Shown here one piece after another: positions 23,145 through 35,182 of a DNA stretch of 64,000 nucleotides. This DNA is from Saposhnikovia divaricata. Taxonomy: Eukaryota; Streptophyta; Magnoliopsida; Apiales; Apiaceae. The position numbers and the translations under genes were made by a program. Within the stretch, counting starts at the first letter, position 1; each line of letters starts with the position of its first letter. Location of the stretch: positions 7,802,001-7,866,000 of the forward strand of contig CM071595.1 of the NCBI GenBank assembly GCA_036435485.1. Direction: 5' to 3'. The notes below the pieces were generated by a model. That model made no database searches, had not been told where the DNA came from, and saw only the letters and a program-made list of their open reading frames with translations.

Positions 23145-24445
23145 TGTTGAGTATTGAATATACCGAAGAGAATATAGAGGGGGGTGAATGGATTCTCAAA
23201 CTTTTCTTTTGATAAGTGTTTTAGGTGAAGGTTGTTTGAAGGGTTTGAATCTGGTTGTGTAACAAAGTGTGTGTTTGTGTTTAACAGATTATGTAAGTAC
23301 GGAATATAAACACAAGAACGCAATACTGATCACTTTAATCTAATGTTTTATTAGATCAAAATGTTGCTACAACCTTAGAACACAATTTCGTATTCTCAGC
23401 TTCTTTCTCAGAGAGATATTACTTGTAAAACTATTGATCACTCTGTTTGATACTTGCTAAAGAAGTAGGGTTGTTCACTTATATCACGTGAACAACTTGC
23501 TTACAACAAATAAGGTAGCAAACAAATTTGCTTTCAAATGTGTCTATCTTATTTGAGTAAACATCCAAACTGCTACATATTTGACTTCTTAAAACTCTGT
23601 TCAGATCCACTTCTTTAGCTCTTTGTCTCTTGTACTATCTCTCCAAGCTTCTTTGTAGGCTTTCCAACGTGCTTTATAGTACTATGGTCCATAAAGTGTT
23701 TTGGCTTGCTGCAGGTTTCTGACTTGTACATTTCCTTCAATATTTTTTCTCCAAGATTGTATTTGAGAAGTGGCTAAGTGTTTGATTCGAGAACTAGAAT
23801 TGACTTGATCGATAATTCTGAGTTCTCGAATACTGTAAAGTTGACATATCGAATCACTTCTCGAATAGCTCTTTTCTTCAGGATCCTTGAGATATTGAAT
23901 AGAGCATTTTACTTATCAAATCCCTGAGATATCGAATAGCTTCTTTAGTCCTTGAGATATCGAATGAGCTTTTACTTGTTGACTCCTGGAGAACTCGAAT
24001 GATGCTTTGACTTGTTGACTTCCTCAGTTCTCGAATAGAGTAAAAGACATATCGAATCTCTGATATATCGAATGAGATATCGAATAGTGTCTTTAGAGAT
24101 ATCGAATCCCTGACTTCTGGAATGCTAGACTTCTCAAATATAACAAACATACTTCTCGAATTGGTACTTAGGCAAATCTTCATTCTCCAAATTTTAACTG
24201 TGTTTATTTAGACAGTCTTGGTCTTCAAGCTTGAGGCATGATCCTTGGAACTTCTTTCAAGCATTATTCTCTGACTTTAATTACAGTTACACAGGTAGAA
24301 TTTGATGCCTGTTATAAGTACTACAACAAGTAGAAACTCTACAACTAGAGGTTCCCTCAGTTAAGAGGTCATGTAGGTAATGCAAAGCATTACAAACAAT
24401 TAGGCTTGTTATTCGATGTATACAGGCATGCCTCTATGACTAACA
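23145..24445 (-). repeat. SIRE-like 5' LTR (1301 bp)
   Basis: Partner of 9794-11084. A G-box-containing inverted repeat, gttgttcac...gtgaacaac with TATA-like loop, lies at 23470-23496 and may be part of the LTR promoter. The motif field gagatatcgaat / cttctcgaat lies at about 23770-24150. Short frames inside (23060-23323, 23878-24183) are not genes. Confidence 0.93.
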
Positions 24446-25344
24446 CCTTACCTACACAAGATTAAATGTTCGTTTCCCTTCAACACTTAAATTATTGAGA
24501 GAGGAATTTATCTCTTAGACCATCTCCAATCCATAAACTAAAAGTGTAATTTTACACCATTTTGGTGTAAAAATGTCCTCCAACCCATACACTAAAAATC
24601 ACACCATTTTGGTGTGACACCAAATTTGGTGCAACACCAAAATTTGGTGTAACTTTTAGAGTTTTTCTAAATTCCAATCTTACCCTTTTATTCTTTCACA
24701 AAAACAATTTATTCCCTTTGTACCCAAAATATCTTACATTGTTTTGTTTCCTTTTTCTAGCATATAACTTTAGATTATAATTTATTAACCTATTGAAAGG
24801 CATATGACATATCCTATTTGTATTTCGAGGATACAACTCAACTTAAACAAGAATGTAATAGTAAATAGTATATGTACTGTCACAGGGATCTCAAAGTCAA
24901 TCTACTGTTTTGAGGTATACTACACTTGAAAAAGTTCATTGAGTTGATCAAGCATCAGTGGAGTAATCAAGACAGTGGGTTCTATTTATGGTGACAAGAG
25001 GTTCCTACAGTGGCAGAATACAAATTATAAAGGTTTGAAAAAGAGTGAAGAAAAGGAAGACATGAACCAAATCATAGAGTCAAAATAAAGAAAAGCCGTT
25101 GGAGTTAGTCGCTCATGAACCAGACCGTGCATCGAGCGTCAATAAAAATTCGGTGGTAATTCTTTATTACTTTCACTGGTTCAAGCTATCAAGACTGGTA
25201 TATGGAAGAAATCATTGTGCAAGCAACAGAGGTGCTAAATTAATTAACCATAATGGTTTTGCAATCAAGACTTGCTAAGGAATAATCTTTGTGGAGGATC
25301 AAATTTATCAAGACATAGAAGACCACAAGGGTTATGCTATCAAG

Positions 25345-25745
25345 GAGGTATATTAATTTTATCTTAATTAATTAAGTCATTTGAATTATTTATTTGATAA
25401 ATTAATTCTATCCGAATTAATTTATTCAGTAAATTATTTAAAAGATTAATTAAGTTAGAATTAATATAATTATCAAACAAGGAGGTATATTAATTTTCTC
25501 TTAATTAATTAATTCATTTGATTTATTTATGTGATAAATTAATTCTATTCGAATTAATTTATTCTATAGATTAATTAAAAGATTAATTAAGTTGGAATTA
25601 ATATAATTATCGAAAGACTTCATATTAATTCTCTTTTAATTAAATTAAATTAGTTGGATAATTTATTTTATAAATTAATTCAATCAGAATTAATTTATTC
25701 TTTAAATTAATCAATTAATTAATTAAATCAGAATTAATATAAGTG
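25345..25745. repeat. Three diverged tandem units of about 120-130 bp
   Basis: Units rich in ttaattaa, each with ttaattctatccgaattaat-like and ggaattaatataattatc-like phrases. They lie in the U3 part of the solo LTR. Confidence 0.75.
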
Positions 25746-25789
25746 TTTAAAGACTTAAAACAATTCTGCTTAGCGAATATGACTTACTG

Positions 25790-26160
25790 GAGGTCGGTAT
25801 GACTTATCCTTAAGTCATACCGAAGCTACTCAGACTGATTAAGTCATACTGATCTAAGTCATTCTGATCTACTCAGACTGATTAAGTCATACCGAAGCTA
25901 CTCAGACTGATTAAGTCATACCGAGCAGATTAAGTCTTACCGACTTGAAGATATTTCTGAAAAGCAAATTAAGTCGTACAGACAAAGTGCTTTATGTCAT
26001 ACCCAAAGGTTGCTCAGAATTAAGTCATACCAACTGATTTATTAAGTCATACCGCCCAAGATTTAAGTCATACCGAAGGAAAATTATGTCTTGGAGCAAG
26101 TTTAAGTCATGCTGACAGCTGATTTATTATGTCTTGAAGCATTTTAAGTCATACCAGATC
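25790..26160. repeat. Clustered motif ttaagtcataccga (about a dozen copies)
   Basis: The core aagtcatacc, with variants aagtcttacc and aagtcgtac, recurs every 20-40 bp, often with gactgatt before and agctactcaga after it. It lies just upstream of the LTR TATA box, where transcription-factor sites of an LTR promoter would be. Confidence 0.8.
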
Positions 26161-26200
26161 AGTAAAATATCCTACAGAAAGCCAGCAAGACTTAAATGGC

Positions 26201-26208
26201 TATAAATA
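26201..26208 (+). promoter_or_regulatory. TATA box of the solo LTR
   Basis: tataaata followed about 30 bp later by a C/A-rich leader. It is the best promoter-like element in this LTR. Confidence 0.6.
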
Positions 26209-27140
26209 CAACTGCAGAACAGCTCAGAACCTTCACCTCTCCAGAAAAATCACAGCAGAGAGAGACCAAGAGAGAAAATGGTTCCTTGAACATCAAATAA
26301 ATTCTTGTAAATTATTTCTAACTTGTATTGTTAAATCTAAACCACTAGAAATTATTTACTTGTACTTATGGAACTATCTAGCGGATTAAGTTCCCTAGAA
26401 CCTCTCGATATTTTTATTACAAATATAGAAAAGTTCATGTCGAATTTTCTATAGAATTTGTAATAATTAATTTCGATCTTTTTACTTACAAATATAGAAA
26501 AATTCATGTCGAATTTTCTATAAAATTTGTAATAATTAGTTTGGTCATCAAACCTTATAATTTGTACCCGTGTATTTAGACACACCCCTTCAAGTTAATA
26601 TAAATTTTATATTTAACTTGAATATCGGTATTCGTTTTATTCCACATCAATTTGTTCTTGATTTAATATTTTAAGAAAAGAGCAAATTCGATTAAACGAC
26701 ATAGTTTGTATTCAACCCTCCTTCTACAAACTATTTTGGACCTAACACCTATACAATTCGAATTCTTATTTTTGTTTTAATTTAGTTCTTATTTTTATAA
26801 ACAAAAATGAAATAATATGTAACAAAATTAAAAACTTTTATTTTTATATTAATATCCCCGCATGCATGGGAGAGTACTACATGGAACTCAAGTAAACATA
26901 AACATAGATAATATCATCTATTAGTCTGGTAAATCACCAGTAATATTATCAAAATATTGTCCAGGTTTTTTATGAGGGAATTTTTTTTTAGGTTTTTTGA
27001 ATATTACATTTTGATATATTATATGTAATTTAATATAAGTGTATTGATATAAATATTGGAAAAAATGAAGAATATGCTTTTAAAATGAGAATGATTCCCT
27101 TTGATGTAAAGTTTGGTGTAGATGGGTTGAAGATGATTTA

Positions 27141-27517
27141 AAATTTGGTGGGATTTTTACACCAATTTGATATATATAAGTATGTTGGTTCGCTCGATGG
27201 AATCATTGGTTCGCTACAAACAAACATATAGCTAGTTGTGGAGTATCAATGAATGTTAATCTAACTTACGTAACACCTTATGTAAAATAGCACCTTGTAA
27301 CCTTAATTGTATATGGTCTATATGATCTAAAACATGTAGGGTTTGTCCGGCCTGATTAAAGATCTTTTATTAAAAAACATAAAATAAATAAAATAAAAAC
27401 AAGAAACAGAATGGGGGCGCGTGTGCTGATTCTGACCAGACATGCATCATCTCTGAAAATCTAAACTCTTTTATCCACTTAAGATGTAAACAAGAAAATC
27501 AAACAGGCTCTTTTAAA
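27141..27517 (+). promoter_or_regulatory. Upstream region of the TL17-like gene
   Basis: This 375-bp stretch lies between the Tourist-like element and the ATG. It should hold the promoter and 5' UTR. I see no well-placed TATA box, which is common for nuclear photosynthesis genes. No repeat ends were recognised. Confidence 0.4.
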
Positions 27518-30500
27518 ATGGCACTCAATTCAATCTCACTGTTACCAATCAAGACCATTAACAAACCAACCTGTTGTTTTTCTTGTTGCTCCTATAGATG
27601 TAATAATATTAAGTCTATCAAAACTCTTTTGAAATCCCCTGTTATAGTATCTAAACTGCAGACTGAAAAACATGCAACAGGTATATAACATAGCAACTCA
27701 AGTTTGTTTACTTGTGTAGCTCTTTCAAGCCTTCACTAATTCTTATCAACCTGGTTTTTGTGTGTGTGTGTGTGTGTGTGTGCAGAATCCAAGACTTGGA
27801 AGGCTCTGGTTTCGACAGCATTGGCAGCTGCTGTGATTACATTTAGCTCTGACTTTTCGGCTTTGGCTGATCTTAATAAGTTTGAAGCAGATATTCGGGG
27901 TGAATTTGGTATAGGCTCTGCAGCGCAATATGGTTCTGCTGATCTCAAGTTAATAATCTTTTCGATCAAGTCGATTTGTTGTTGGATATTATGCATAGTT
28001 TTCTGATTTCCAAAGAGTTTCTTGAGCTTATTTGTAAATTTTTTTATTTTTTTTATGCAGGAAGGCTGTTCACACTAATGAAAATTTTAGGTAAACACTT
28101 GCTTTCATGAGACATTTGCCTTTGTTTTCGTGTAACTAGAGTTGTTGCAAATTATTAACAAATTGTTAATAAATTGTTAAATTTGCCTTTGTTAGACATT
28201 TTTATTCGTAGTACTTTAATAAATTGTTGAGATCAGTGTGTTGCAGTAGTTAGAACTTGAGAACGCTGGGTTAAAAGAGCTTTGATACCATGTTAGCAAC
28301 TCTACTAAAAGATATTAGGAGCATTAGTAACCTAACAGAATCATGTATTAATTATCTAAACCTTGAAGTGATTATGTGCAATTAACATTATTCCGCTGCC
28401 ATTAGAGTTCTTTCCAAGGGCGTTAAGCGATTGTCGATTGGGGAAGCGTTGCAATTGTCAAATTATGTTCGGTCAATTACAAGAGCTACAGGACTATAAG
28501 TCTATAACATATCCAATGTTTTCGACAATTACGTCTTTTAAAATCCTATTCTTACGCAACTAATGTTTTGAGGATCAAACTGAAATTATATCTTAGTAAG
28601 TTAGTAGTTCACAATGGAATTCAATTATGTTACATTTTGTTGGGCAAGTAGAGTATTTGTTGTGCTGCCTAAGCATACTTTATTTGTGTTGCACCTTCAT
28701 TGCAAAATCAAAGACATGATTTAATGGAGTCTTATGACCAAAAATATTGATTCTGATGTTTCTGGACATGAATTTGATCAAGGGTAACTGCATAAACAAC
28801 CAAACCGGTTCTCATGATCTCATTGCATCATAAACTGTGAAATTATGGAACACATCTTCTTCGACTTACTTTGCCTAAGAAGTATTCAATTCAAATTCCT
28901 GCAACAGGAGAGCAAATTTTACTTCTGCTGATATGAGGGAATCAGATTTTAGTGGATCAACATTCAATGGTGCATATATGGAGAAGGCCGTTGCATATAA
29001 AGCAAATTTCAGTGGTAAGGATCTTACTCAGTATCGGAATATCTATAAATGAGAACTCCAGAACTGATGTAGTAAAAATTATCTACCAACAAATAAATTA
29101 GCAATATGTGGACTTAGCTTCTTAATTTACCTATAACTTCCCTGTATATATCTCCTGGAAAAATTACTTCCGCTTTAGTATCCTTGTAATGAATGTAGAA
29201 AATGCTTCCTTGTAAAGTGGAAGATCAGCAATACACCTAGATAGCTATCTTAAGTTTATTATACTGACCAGCGAGAATTTATCCATACATGCATGAATTA
29301 GATTTACCTATCCAAAATTATTATTTGTTATATGTCATCCTTCTAGCTTGTATAGAGCATTAGCACTTTATTTACCAAACATCCAAATTTTGTATCTTTA
29401 GTTCAACCTTGACCTCTTTACTGTTTAAGTCATTCTTGAATGCCTCCAGAAATCTTTTATCTTCTGTTTATGGAGTCTTCTGCTTTAAGAACTTGCTACA
29501 AGAATCTTGGACTTGCTACAAGAATACCTTAGTAAGCATTATATCATTGTTTAAATGACCTGGAGAGATAAATGCAATAAAGGAGACTATTCTTTCATGT
29601 ATGAATTTTAGGTATCAGAACCCTATCTAAAACTACTTCACATATCTACCTCTATTGGTTGGCTTTAACTTTCAGGACAGCCGCCTTCAGCATTTATACA
29701 TTCTTTTAAACACCTGTGCTTGTTTTGTCAGCAGCTTTTAGTATATCACTTACAGCTGTGATCTTCTGGATCTAAAAACTAAGAAATCAAGATTTTTCTC
29801 TACATGAGAGGAACCTCAAGTTCAAGCAGCAGGATTTTATTTTGTAGAATCATAAAAGAGTGTTCTAATCAACAGAGCGATTCCTCATCTCCATATTCTC
29901 TTCATAGAGAAATTCCTCTCACAAATCAAGGACAAGATACTTGCATAAATCCCTTTTCCAGAAATATAAAATAAAGCAAACTTTTAAAGAAAAATTAAGC
30001 TTATGTGTTTCCGCTCTTCGATGACCAGGGCACTCAGATCAGGTCAATTAGCCTCTCTGTTTCTATTCCAATAAGATCTACATCGTTCTGACTGTAGAGC
30101 CATTCCCTAATCTGTTGAACAGCTTCTTGCTAAATAAAAGCACATTTGTGCTACAAACTTTCACAACTACATAACTAGGCGAGACATGCATCTTGACAAC
30201 TTTACTGGTGAAAATTTCTATTATTTTCCATCAAATCTGGCATCAAATCATGAAAATTGAACACCACATCCTCTTTACTGTCTGCTGCTCAAACACCAGG
30301 GTCATAACTCATAACTCATATGCTTCGGTATCGTGTTCCCTTTCATCAGCGGTTAAGCAAAACACTTTCTTTCTGCCAAGAGCTTCCCTTTCAGTTTCAC
30401 ACATCAGGAACAGCATAACCAATAGGTGTAGATATATGTGCATATATTTCATTTGAGTTGAAGCCTAGATTGCTAGTGTTACTATGTAAGTGCTCAAAAG

Positions 30501-31386
30501 TGACTGTTCAATGTTCAGATATTTCATTTGGTTATAAAATGAAAGTCCATCACCCTGGGGTATGATTTGCATACTAACATTGTGCATATTGTCATTGTAC
30601 AGGTGCAGATTTGAGTGATACATTGATGGATCGCATGGTAAGACTGAACCTGATCCATTGCCACCTTATCATCTCAATTTGGACAAAACTGAGAACATTT
30701 CCTCTGTGAATAGATTAGATTGTACTCATACCATAAATCTGCGTTCTAGTGCAATTACAATAATTTGCATGCATATAGTACTATTTATACTTTTGCGTAA
30801 TTTCCTTGTGCATATATACATTTATAGGTTCTAAATGAAGCTAATCTCAAAGATGCCATACTTGTTAGATCTGTTCTCACTCGTAGTGATCTTGGAGGTG
30901 CTCTTATTGAAGGTGCTGACTTTAGTGATGCCGTTTTGGACCTGCTCCAAAAACAGGTAAATTGTAATCATATATTCTCTACCATTGTTTAATTACTATA
31001 GTCAATACATGCGTAGGTACATATTTTAGTAGCACGGGAGGCTTTAATGTTGCAATCATCGATGCTATAATCGAGAACAGTGCAACTCGAATACTACCTT
31101 AAAGAATGAAGATAAAGCAAGAGTTTAGTTTTGAACAATATTTTAGAAATGTGCACTCTGTTTTACTAAATAGCAATCGGTTTATATTGTGTAGGCACTT
31201 TGCAAGTATGCGAGTGGGACAAATCCAACAACAGGAGTTAGCACCAGAACAAGTTTGGGCTGTGGAAACAGTCGACGCAATGCTTATGGTACCCCATCTT
31301 CCCCTTTGCTAAGTGCTCCACCTCCTCAGCTGCTTGACCGAGATGGCTTCTGCGATCCAGCCACTGGTCTTTGTGATGTCAAATGA
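27518..31386 (+). CDS. TL17: Thylakoid lumenal 17.4 kDa-type pentapeptide-repeat protein (seven exons)
   Basis: Exons: 27518-27680, 27786-27948, 28061-28090, 28908-29014, 30603-30637, 30828-30956 and 31195-31386. All introns are GT-AG and phases are consistent, giving 819 coding bases (272 aa). Residues 1-55 are a Ser/Lys-rich plastid transit peptide. Residues 59-82 form a hydrophobic lumen-targeting segment ending SALA, so the mature protein starts near DLNKFEAD. Next come GEFGIGSAAQYGSADL and pentapeptide repeats with the A(D/N)LxX pattern (RANFTSADMRESDF, GADLSDTLMDRMV, EANLKDAIL, RSDLGGALIEGADFSDAVL). The Cys-containing tail ends GFCDPATGLCDVK. This matches the Arabidopsis lumenal 17.4 kDa protein (from memory). 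Function in the lumen is not firmly known. The gene is intact here; intron 4 is the longest (1588 bp). Confidence 0.93.
27757..27782 (+). repeat. (TG)n microsatellite at the intron 1 acceptor of TL17
   Basis: About 12 TG units end directly in the gcag acceptor at 27782-27785, replacing the usual pyrimidine tract. The repeat lies within the last 30 bp of a 105-bp intron. Confidence 0.9.
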
Positions 31387-33855
31387 TTGTCTTGCAAAAG
31401 ATAAAGAAGACATGCTTTTCAATCTCCTTCGCTATATCTGTGCATGTATATGTAAAGTAAAGAGAACAGGACTGAGACATGAAATGTAATTTTTGCCAAA
31501 TGTATACAAATAGTTTGATAGTACTATCTTGTTATTCTTTGTTTCGCATTATATCCTCCCCAATTAATATATGTAACTATTTTTTTTCTTTTATATATTG
31601 TTTAAATTCTGGGTATATATAACAGTTGGTTGACACATCTAGTTAAGATCAAACTTAAAACTTAAATTGATCATTTAGAAAAGGACATTTTATGCCTAAA
31701 TATTTATACGAGATATGTTATGCAGATTTCGCATTACCAATATACAAATTTTGGTACCGTCACCTATGAGGTCCTAGTCTAGTGGCAAAGGTTGAGGTCC
31801 TGTTGACAATAGGTCACATGTTTGATTCCCCTCCCGTTTGTAATTTGTACCACACATATTTCTTTGCTTGTGTTTGTCTAGTGGATGCACGCCCAATCAT
31901 TGTGTCTTCCTTCATGATTGCTTGAATGTGAATAACTCTCATGCTTGACTTCAACTCAATTATTCTATCATGCTTGATGCAATCAGACAATTATATATAC
32001 ATAGCCTCTTTATACATCGTTAAAGATCCATTTATCCGGACAACGTTCCTACCAATAGACTATATATACCTATAATTATTCCTGTTTCCTGGTTTGCTGC
32101 AAAATTTCAGTTTGTTGCAGTATATATACCTATAGACTATATAGTCTTGCATTTGAATATATGTAACTACAAGCTCATTTTTTCTCTTCATCATTTATAT
32201 TTTACTGTCGACTACATGCAATTACCATGGACTGTGCATTTCAAGTTAATTTTTACGGAAGGTTATATGCATTTTTTTTTATCATAAATTACGCAGTCTT
32301 GATCATTCACTCTACGATGGATGTTGAATTCCAAGAGCTACTGTGAATGTCCTTGGATTTTCTCCCTGTTATGATCCAGTTCTCACCATGCGCAGAACAA
32401 GGCAAGCATTGTAGGTAATGTCAAGATCTTTATGTTCTTTTAACATGCAGGTTTATTGATCATCTATAATTTAAATATTTGATGCATCCAAGTTCTGGAA
32501 ATTGTATATTTCCGGAGGACAATGAAATGAAAGATAGGCAAAGATTAGACTAGCTATTGTGTTAAATATATATTAATTGTTCTATTTTAGCATTTCAGCT
32601 GGTCGAGGTTTCTCAGTTCTCGCCTGTCTTTCACAGACAAAATAATTGAAGTTCACACTTGAATTCTAACAATGGAAACCACACAGAATGAACTATAGTT
32701 CAACCCCGCCCGTAGAACTAAATAAACAAGAAAATAAATCTCTACCAATCCCCCTACCCAAAAAATACTTCAATTTTATTTTATACAACCTATATTATAA
32801 TGACAATTAATGGCATAAAAGAGACAAATGAAGGAGATAATAAGCGAAGATAAAAATGATTGAGTTAATTATTCATCTGAGAACATTCGAGTCAACTCAC
32901 TCGAAATGGATGAATATGAAAATTTCATGTCTGAATCAAACTATTTATACATACCTCAACCATATTGTCTGATGGAGCCATGCATGACTCATGAGCTTAT
33001 TTAGGGACATATATATGATGCATCAGAAATAAACAAATGACCTAATAATCCATTCCATTCCCATGCCTTTCCGTTCACTTCAACGAAAGACTACAGTTAG
33101 ATTGATGTATAGCTTACTTAATTAGGTTCAAGATGTGATTAAGAATTGACTTCATGATGATCAGCGTACTGTGTACATGTCTGGGATCGATCTTATCCAG
33201 AGATCCTCCCATTATTTTTTTTTTGTCAGGATCCTCTCATTACATTAATTCTTTCAGTATACGTATTTTCTTAGGCTTCATAATTATCACATTTCATCTT
33301 AAAGCACACAAGCTAGCACTATACATATAATTAGCTTGTTGATATATACAAAATCCCATTTTGCAATTCACTGCATTATTGCATTGTAGCTCTCGTACGT
33401 GCTCTTCCTTATATATTATCGAGTAAAAATTGTCGATTTAAATGGTTCTTATAATTTTATTTTTAGGAGATTATGAATGATCAGACACAACACCTACGTA
33501 TAGAATTACAGATCACAATGCTAACGCCCCCGAATACAATTTTGAGTGGCAATGCAAAAAAATAAAAAAATTAAGTAGTCATCAGCAATACAATATCCAC
33601 ATGTCTCTATATCGATATGATTTAATATACACTCTTCGCTGTAAAATATGTTTCTTAGAATGTACATGACATTCGGATATCATAGTTTTATTATTTAACA
33701 GCCACTGGATGCAAATATTATCTTTCTTAAGGTTTTTTATGCTTCATAATTAAATTGGATATCTAGCTATGATATATATGTTTTACTTTTACCCTTCTAC
33801 TCCCTTTTGAAGACCCTTCCTCACGAAGTACAAGGGTAATGAAGGGATTATATTC
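31387..33855. other. Intergenic region between convergent genes
   Basis: Holds the 3' UTR of the TL17-like gene and the downstream flank of the NAC gene. Apart from the SINE-like piece at 31765 I see only AT-rich unique-looking sequence and short direct repeats, for example tatatacctata near 32060-32140. No gene-like frames. Confidence 0.55.
31765..31905 (+). mobile_element. SINE-like tRNA-derived element (head region)
   Basis: An A-box-like tagtctagtgg (31775-31785) is followed about 37 bp later by a B-box-like ggtcacatgtttgattcc (31812-31829), the spacing and sequence of a tRNA-derived pol III promoter. There is no tRNA cloverleaf. Downstream cccgtttgtaatttgtacc resembles plant SINE bodies. 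The 3' end and target duplication were not found. Confidence 0.45.
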
Positions 33856-35182
33856 TTACTTCCACAGATCAATTTGGCAACCAAAGGTGGATATGGAACT
33901 GCTTTCCGAAGCTGCATGATCTGACCTCCTCAAATCATCGCGTGAAATGTTTATTTGTTCCAATACTTGATCATTCAAGTTTCTCGTCTCCATATTAACT
34001 GCAGATTCTTGATTATCTTGACCGAGTTGAGAAGCAACAAATTCATCAAGTACTTGCCAATCAGTCACTTGATCCACAGCCTGTTCAACAAAATTAGTGT
34101 TACTACTAATACTATTACCACCATAAAGCGCCTTCATATGTGGGGCTTGACTGCTATGCTGCAATTTATTTATTTGTGCAAGTGTTGAAGAATGATCAAA
34201 TCCATATGGAGCTACTGAATTGCAGCTCACACTTGCTGCAGAATGTTGGACATTTGGTCTTACTAACTGAGGAAGTTGGAGATATCGTTCATGAGGTTGA
34301 AAATGCTGCAACTGATCAAGCTCTTGTTTGCAAGGATACTGATGATTGCCAAATGGTGTACAAGGATTGTGAGTTATTTTCCTTGGTGATTCAAAATCTG
34401 GAAGGAGCGAGACTTGGCCATCATACCAATTGCACAGTGGTTCGTGCTCGTCCATTTTTCTTACTGTCGTTAATCTTTTCTTGAACACCCTACATACAAC
34501 CCATCCTTCTTCCTGAAGCATTTTATTAAACAGTATATATTCATTAATTAACAAGATATCTATTAACCTACGCCAAGAAAATTATCGAATAATAAGAATC
34601 ATATTTAAAAAATGCATTGGCCGTTGAGTGTATGTTATTTCTTCAATTACCTGCGGTGGTCCATTTTCATCAGTTTCTTGTCTATACTCATGCATAATCC
34701 AATCAGATTTCTGTCCATTCGGGGCACGGCCTTTATAAAACACCAAAGTCTTTCTCATCCCAACTAAGCTATGCTTAGTGTATATGGCCTTGTCTCTTCC
34801 AGTAGCTTTCCAAAATCCTTGTTTTGTAGCTCTGTTTGTACGAGTTCCGGTTGGATACTTCTTGTCTTTATGACTGAAAAAATACCAATCATTTTGGTCC
34901 TCAGTCCCCAGCTTGCAAAGTTCTGTAACATTTCAAAAAATTAATCCAAATTTTAGCTCTCGTATTCATTCATAAGGCCGACCTTTAAATTAAAATGAAG
35001 TCAAAGACAAATATATATTCACCTTCAAGATCCCATGGCTCAATTCTGTATAGATCAACATCTTTGATGACATCTAGATCTATTCTTTTCGAAGAAACCT
35101 TTTTCTTGAGGTAGTAATCGACAAGTTCTTCATCAGTAGGATGGAATCTGAAACCCGGAGGGACATGTGAAAATGTATCCAT
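33856..35182 (-). CDS. VND4: NAC-domain transcription factor, VND4-like (three exons)
   Basis: Exons on the minus strand: 35182-35023, 34922-34651 and 34512-33856, with GT-AG introns, giving 1089 coding bases and 362 aa. The NAC domain spans about residues 8-160: VPPGFRFHPTDEELVDYYL, DLDVIKDVDLYRIEPWDL, WYFFSHKDKKYPTGTRTNRA, GFWKATGRDKAIY, GMRKTLVFYKGRAPNGQKSD and EEGWVVCRVFKKR. The C-terminal activation region has CKQELDQ, LQLPQL, DWQVLDEFVASQLGQ and the terminal CQIDLWK. These are hallmarks of VND factors and closest, from memory, to Arabidopsis NAC007/VND4. That group switches on vessel-element secondary-wall genes in the nucleus. Assignment among VND4-6 is by motif memory. The frame is intact. 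Confidence 0.93.

Larger units (their letters stand above)
9794..24445 (-). mobile_element. SIRE/Maximus-like Ty1/copia retrotransposon, complete but decayed (14.65 kb)
   Basis: Two LTRs of 1291 and 1301 bp in direct orientation flank an internal region with PBS, gag, protease, integrase, RT, RNase H, an extra long ORF and PPT, in the Copia order (integrase before RT). All coding parts are on the minus strand. Flanks are TCTTA (9789-9793) and CCTTA (24446-24450), a 5-bp target duplication with one mismatch. Long LTRs, a large gag with two zinc knuckles and a long third ORF after RNase H are SIRE/Maximus traits. Coding parts carry many stops and frameshifts, so the element is not autonomous. 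A 363-bp MITE sits between the protease and integrase parts. Confidence 0.93.
24794..26747 (+). mobile_element. Solo LTR, 1954 bp, probably Copia-type
   Basis: It starts TGAAAGGCATATGACAT, ends TTTTGGACCTAACA, and is flanked by the perfect 5-bp duplication CCTAT (24789-24793 and 26748-26752). There is no PBS, PPT or coding region. A TATA box (tataaata, 26201-26208) followed by a leader-like purine/C-rich stretch indicates plus orientation. The interior has two repeat fields (25345-25745 and 25790-26160) and a duplication at about 26415-26540. The lineage is a guess from length and termini. Confidence 0.8.
24518..27137. mobile_element. PIF/Harbinger (Tourist-like) element split by a solo LTR
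   Basis: The left end gaccatctccaatccat and the right end (reverse complement atcatcttcaacccat) form imperfect terminal inverted repeats. They are flanked by TTA on both sides (24515-24517 and 27138-27140), the 3-bp target of PIF/Harbinger. Next to both ends are phrases with ttttacacca / tggtgtaaa. Removing the inserted LTR leaves about 660 bp with no coding capacity. Confidence 0.65.

Noticed and set aside
30193..30456. 87-codon plus-strand frame
   Set aside because: Lies within intron 4 of the TL17-like gene and has no recognisable content.
33955..34484. Plus-strand frames of 77 and 114 codons
   Set aside because: They are antisense shadows of NAC gene exon 3.
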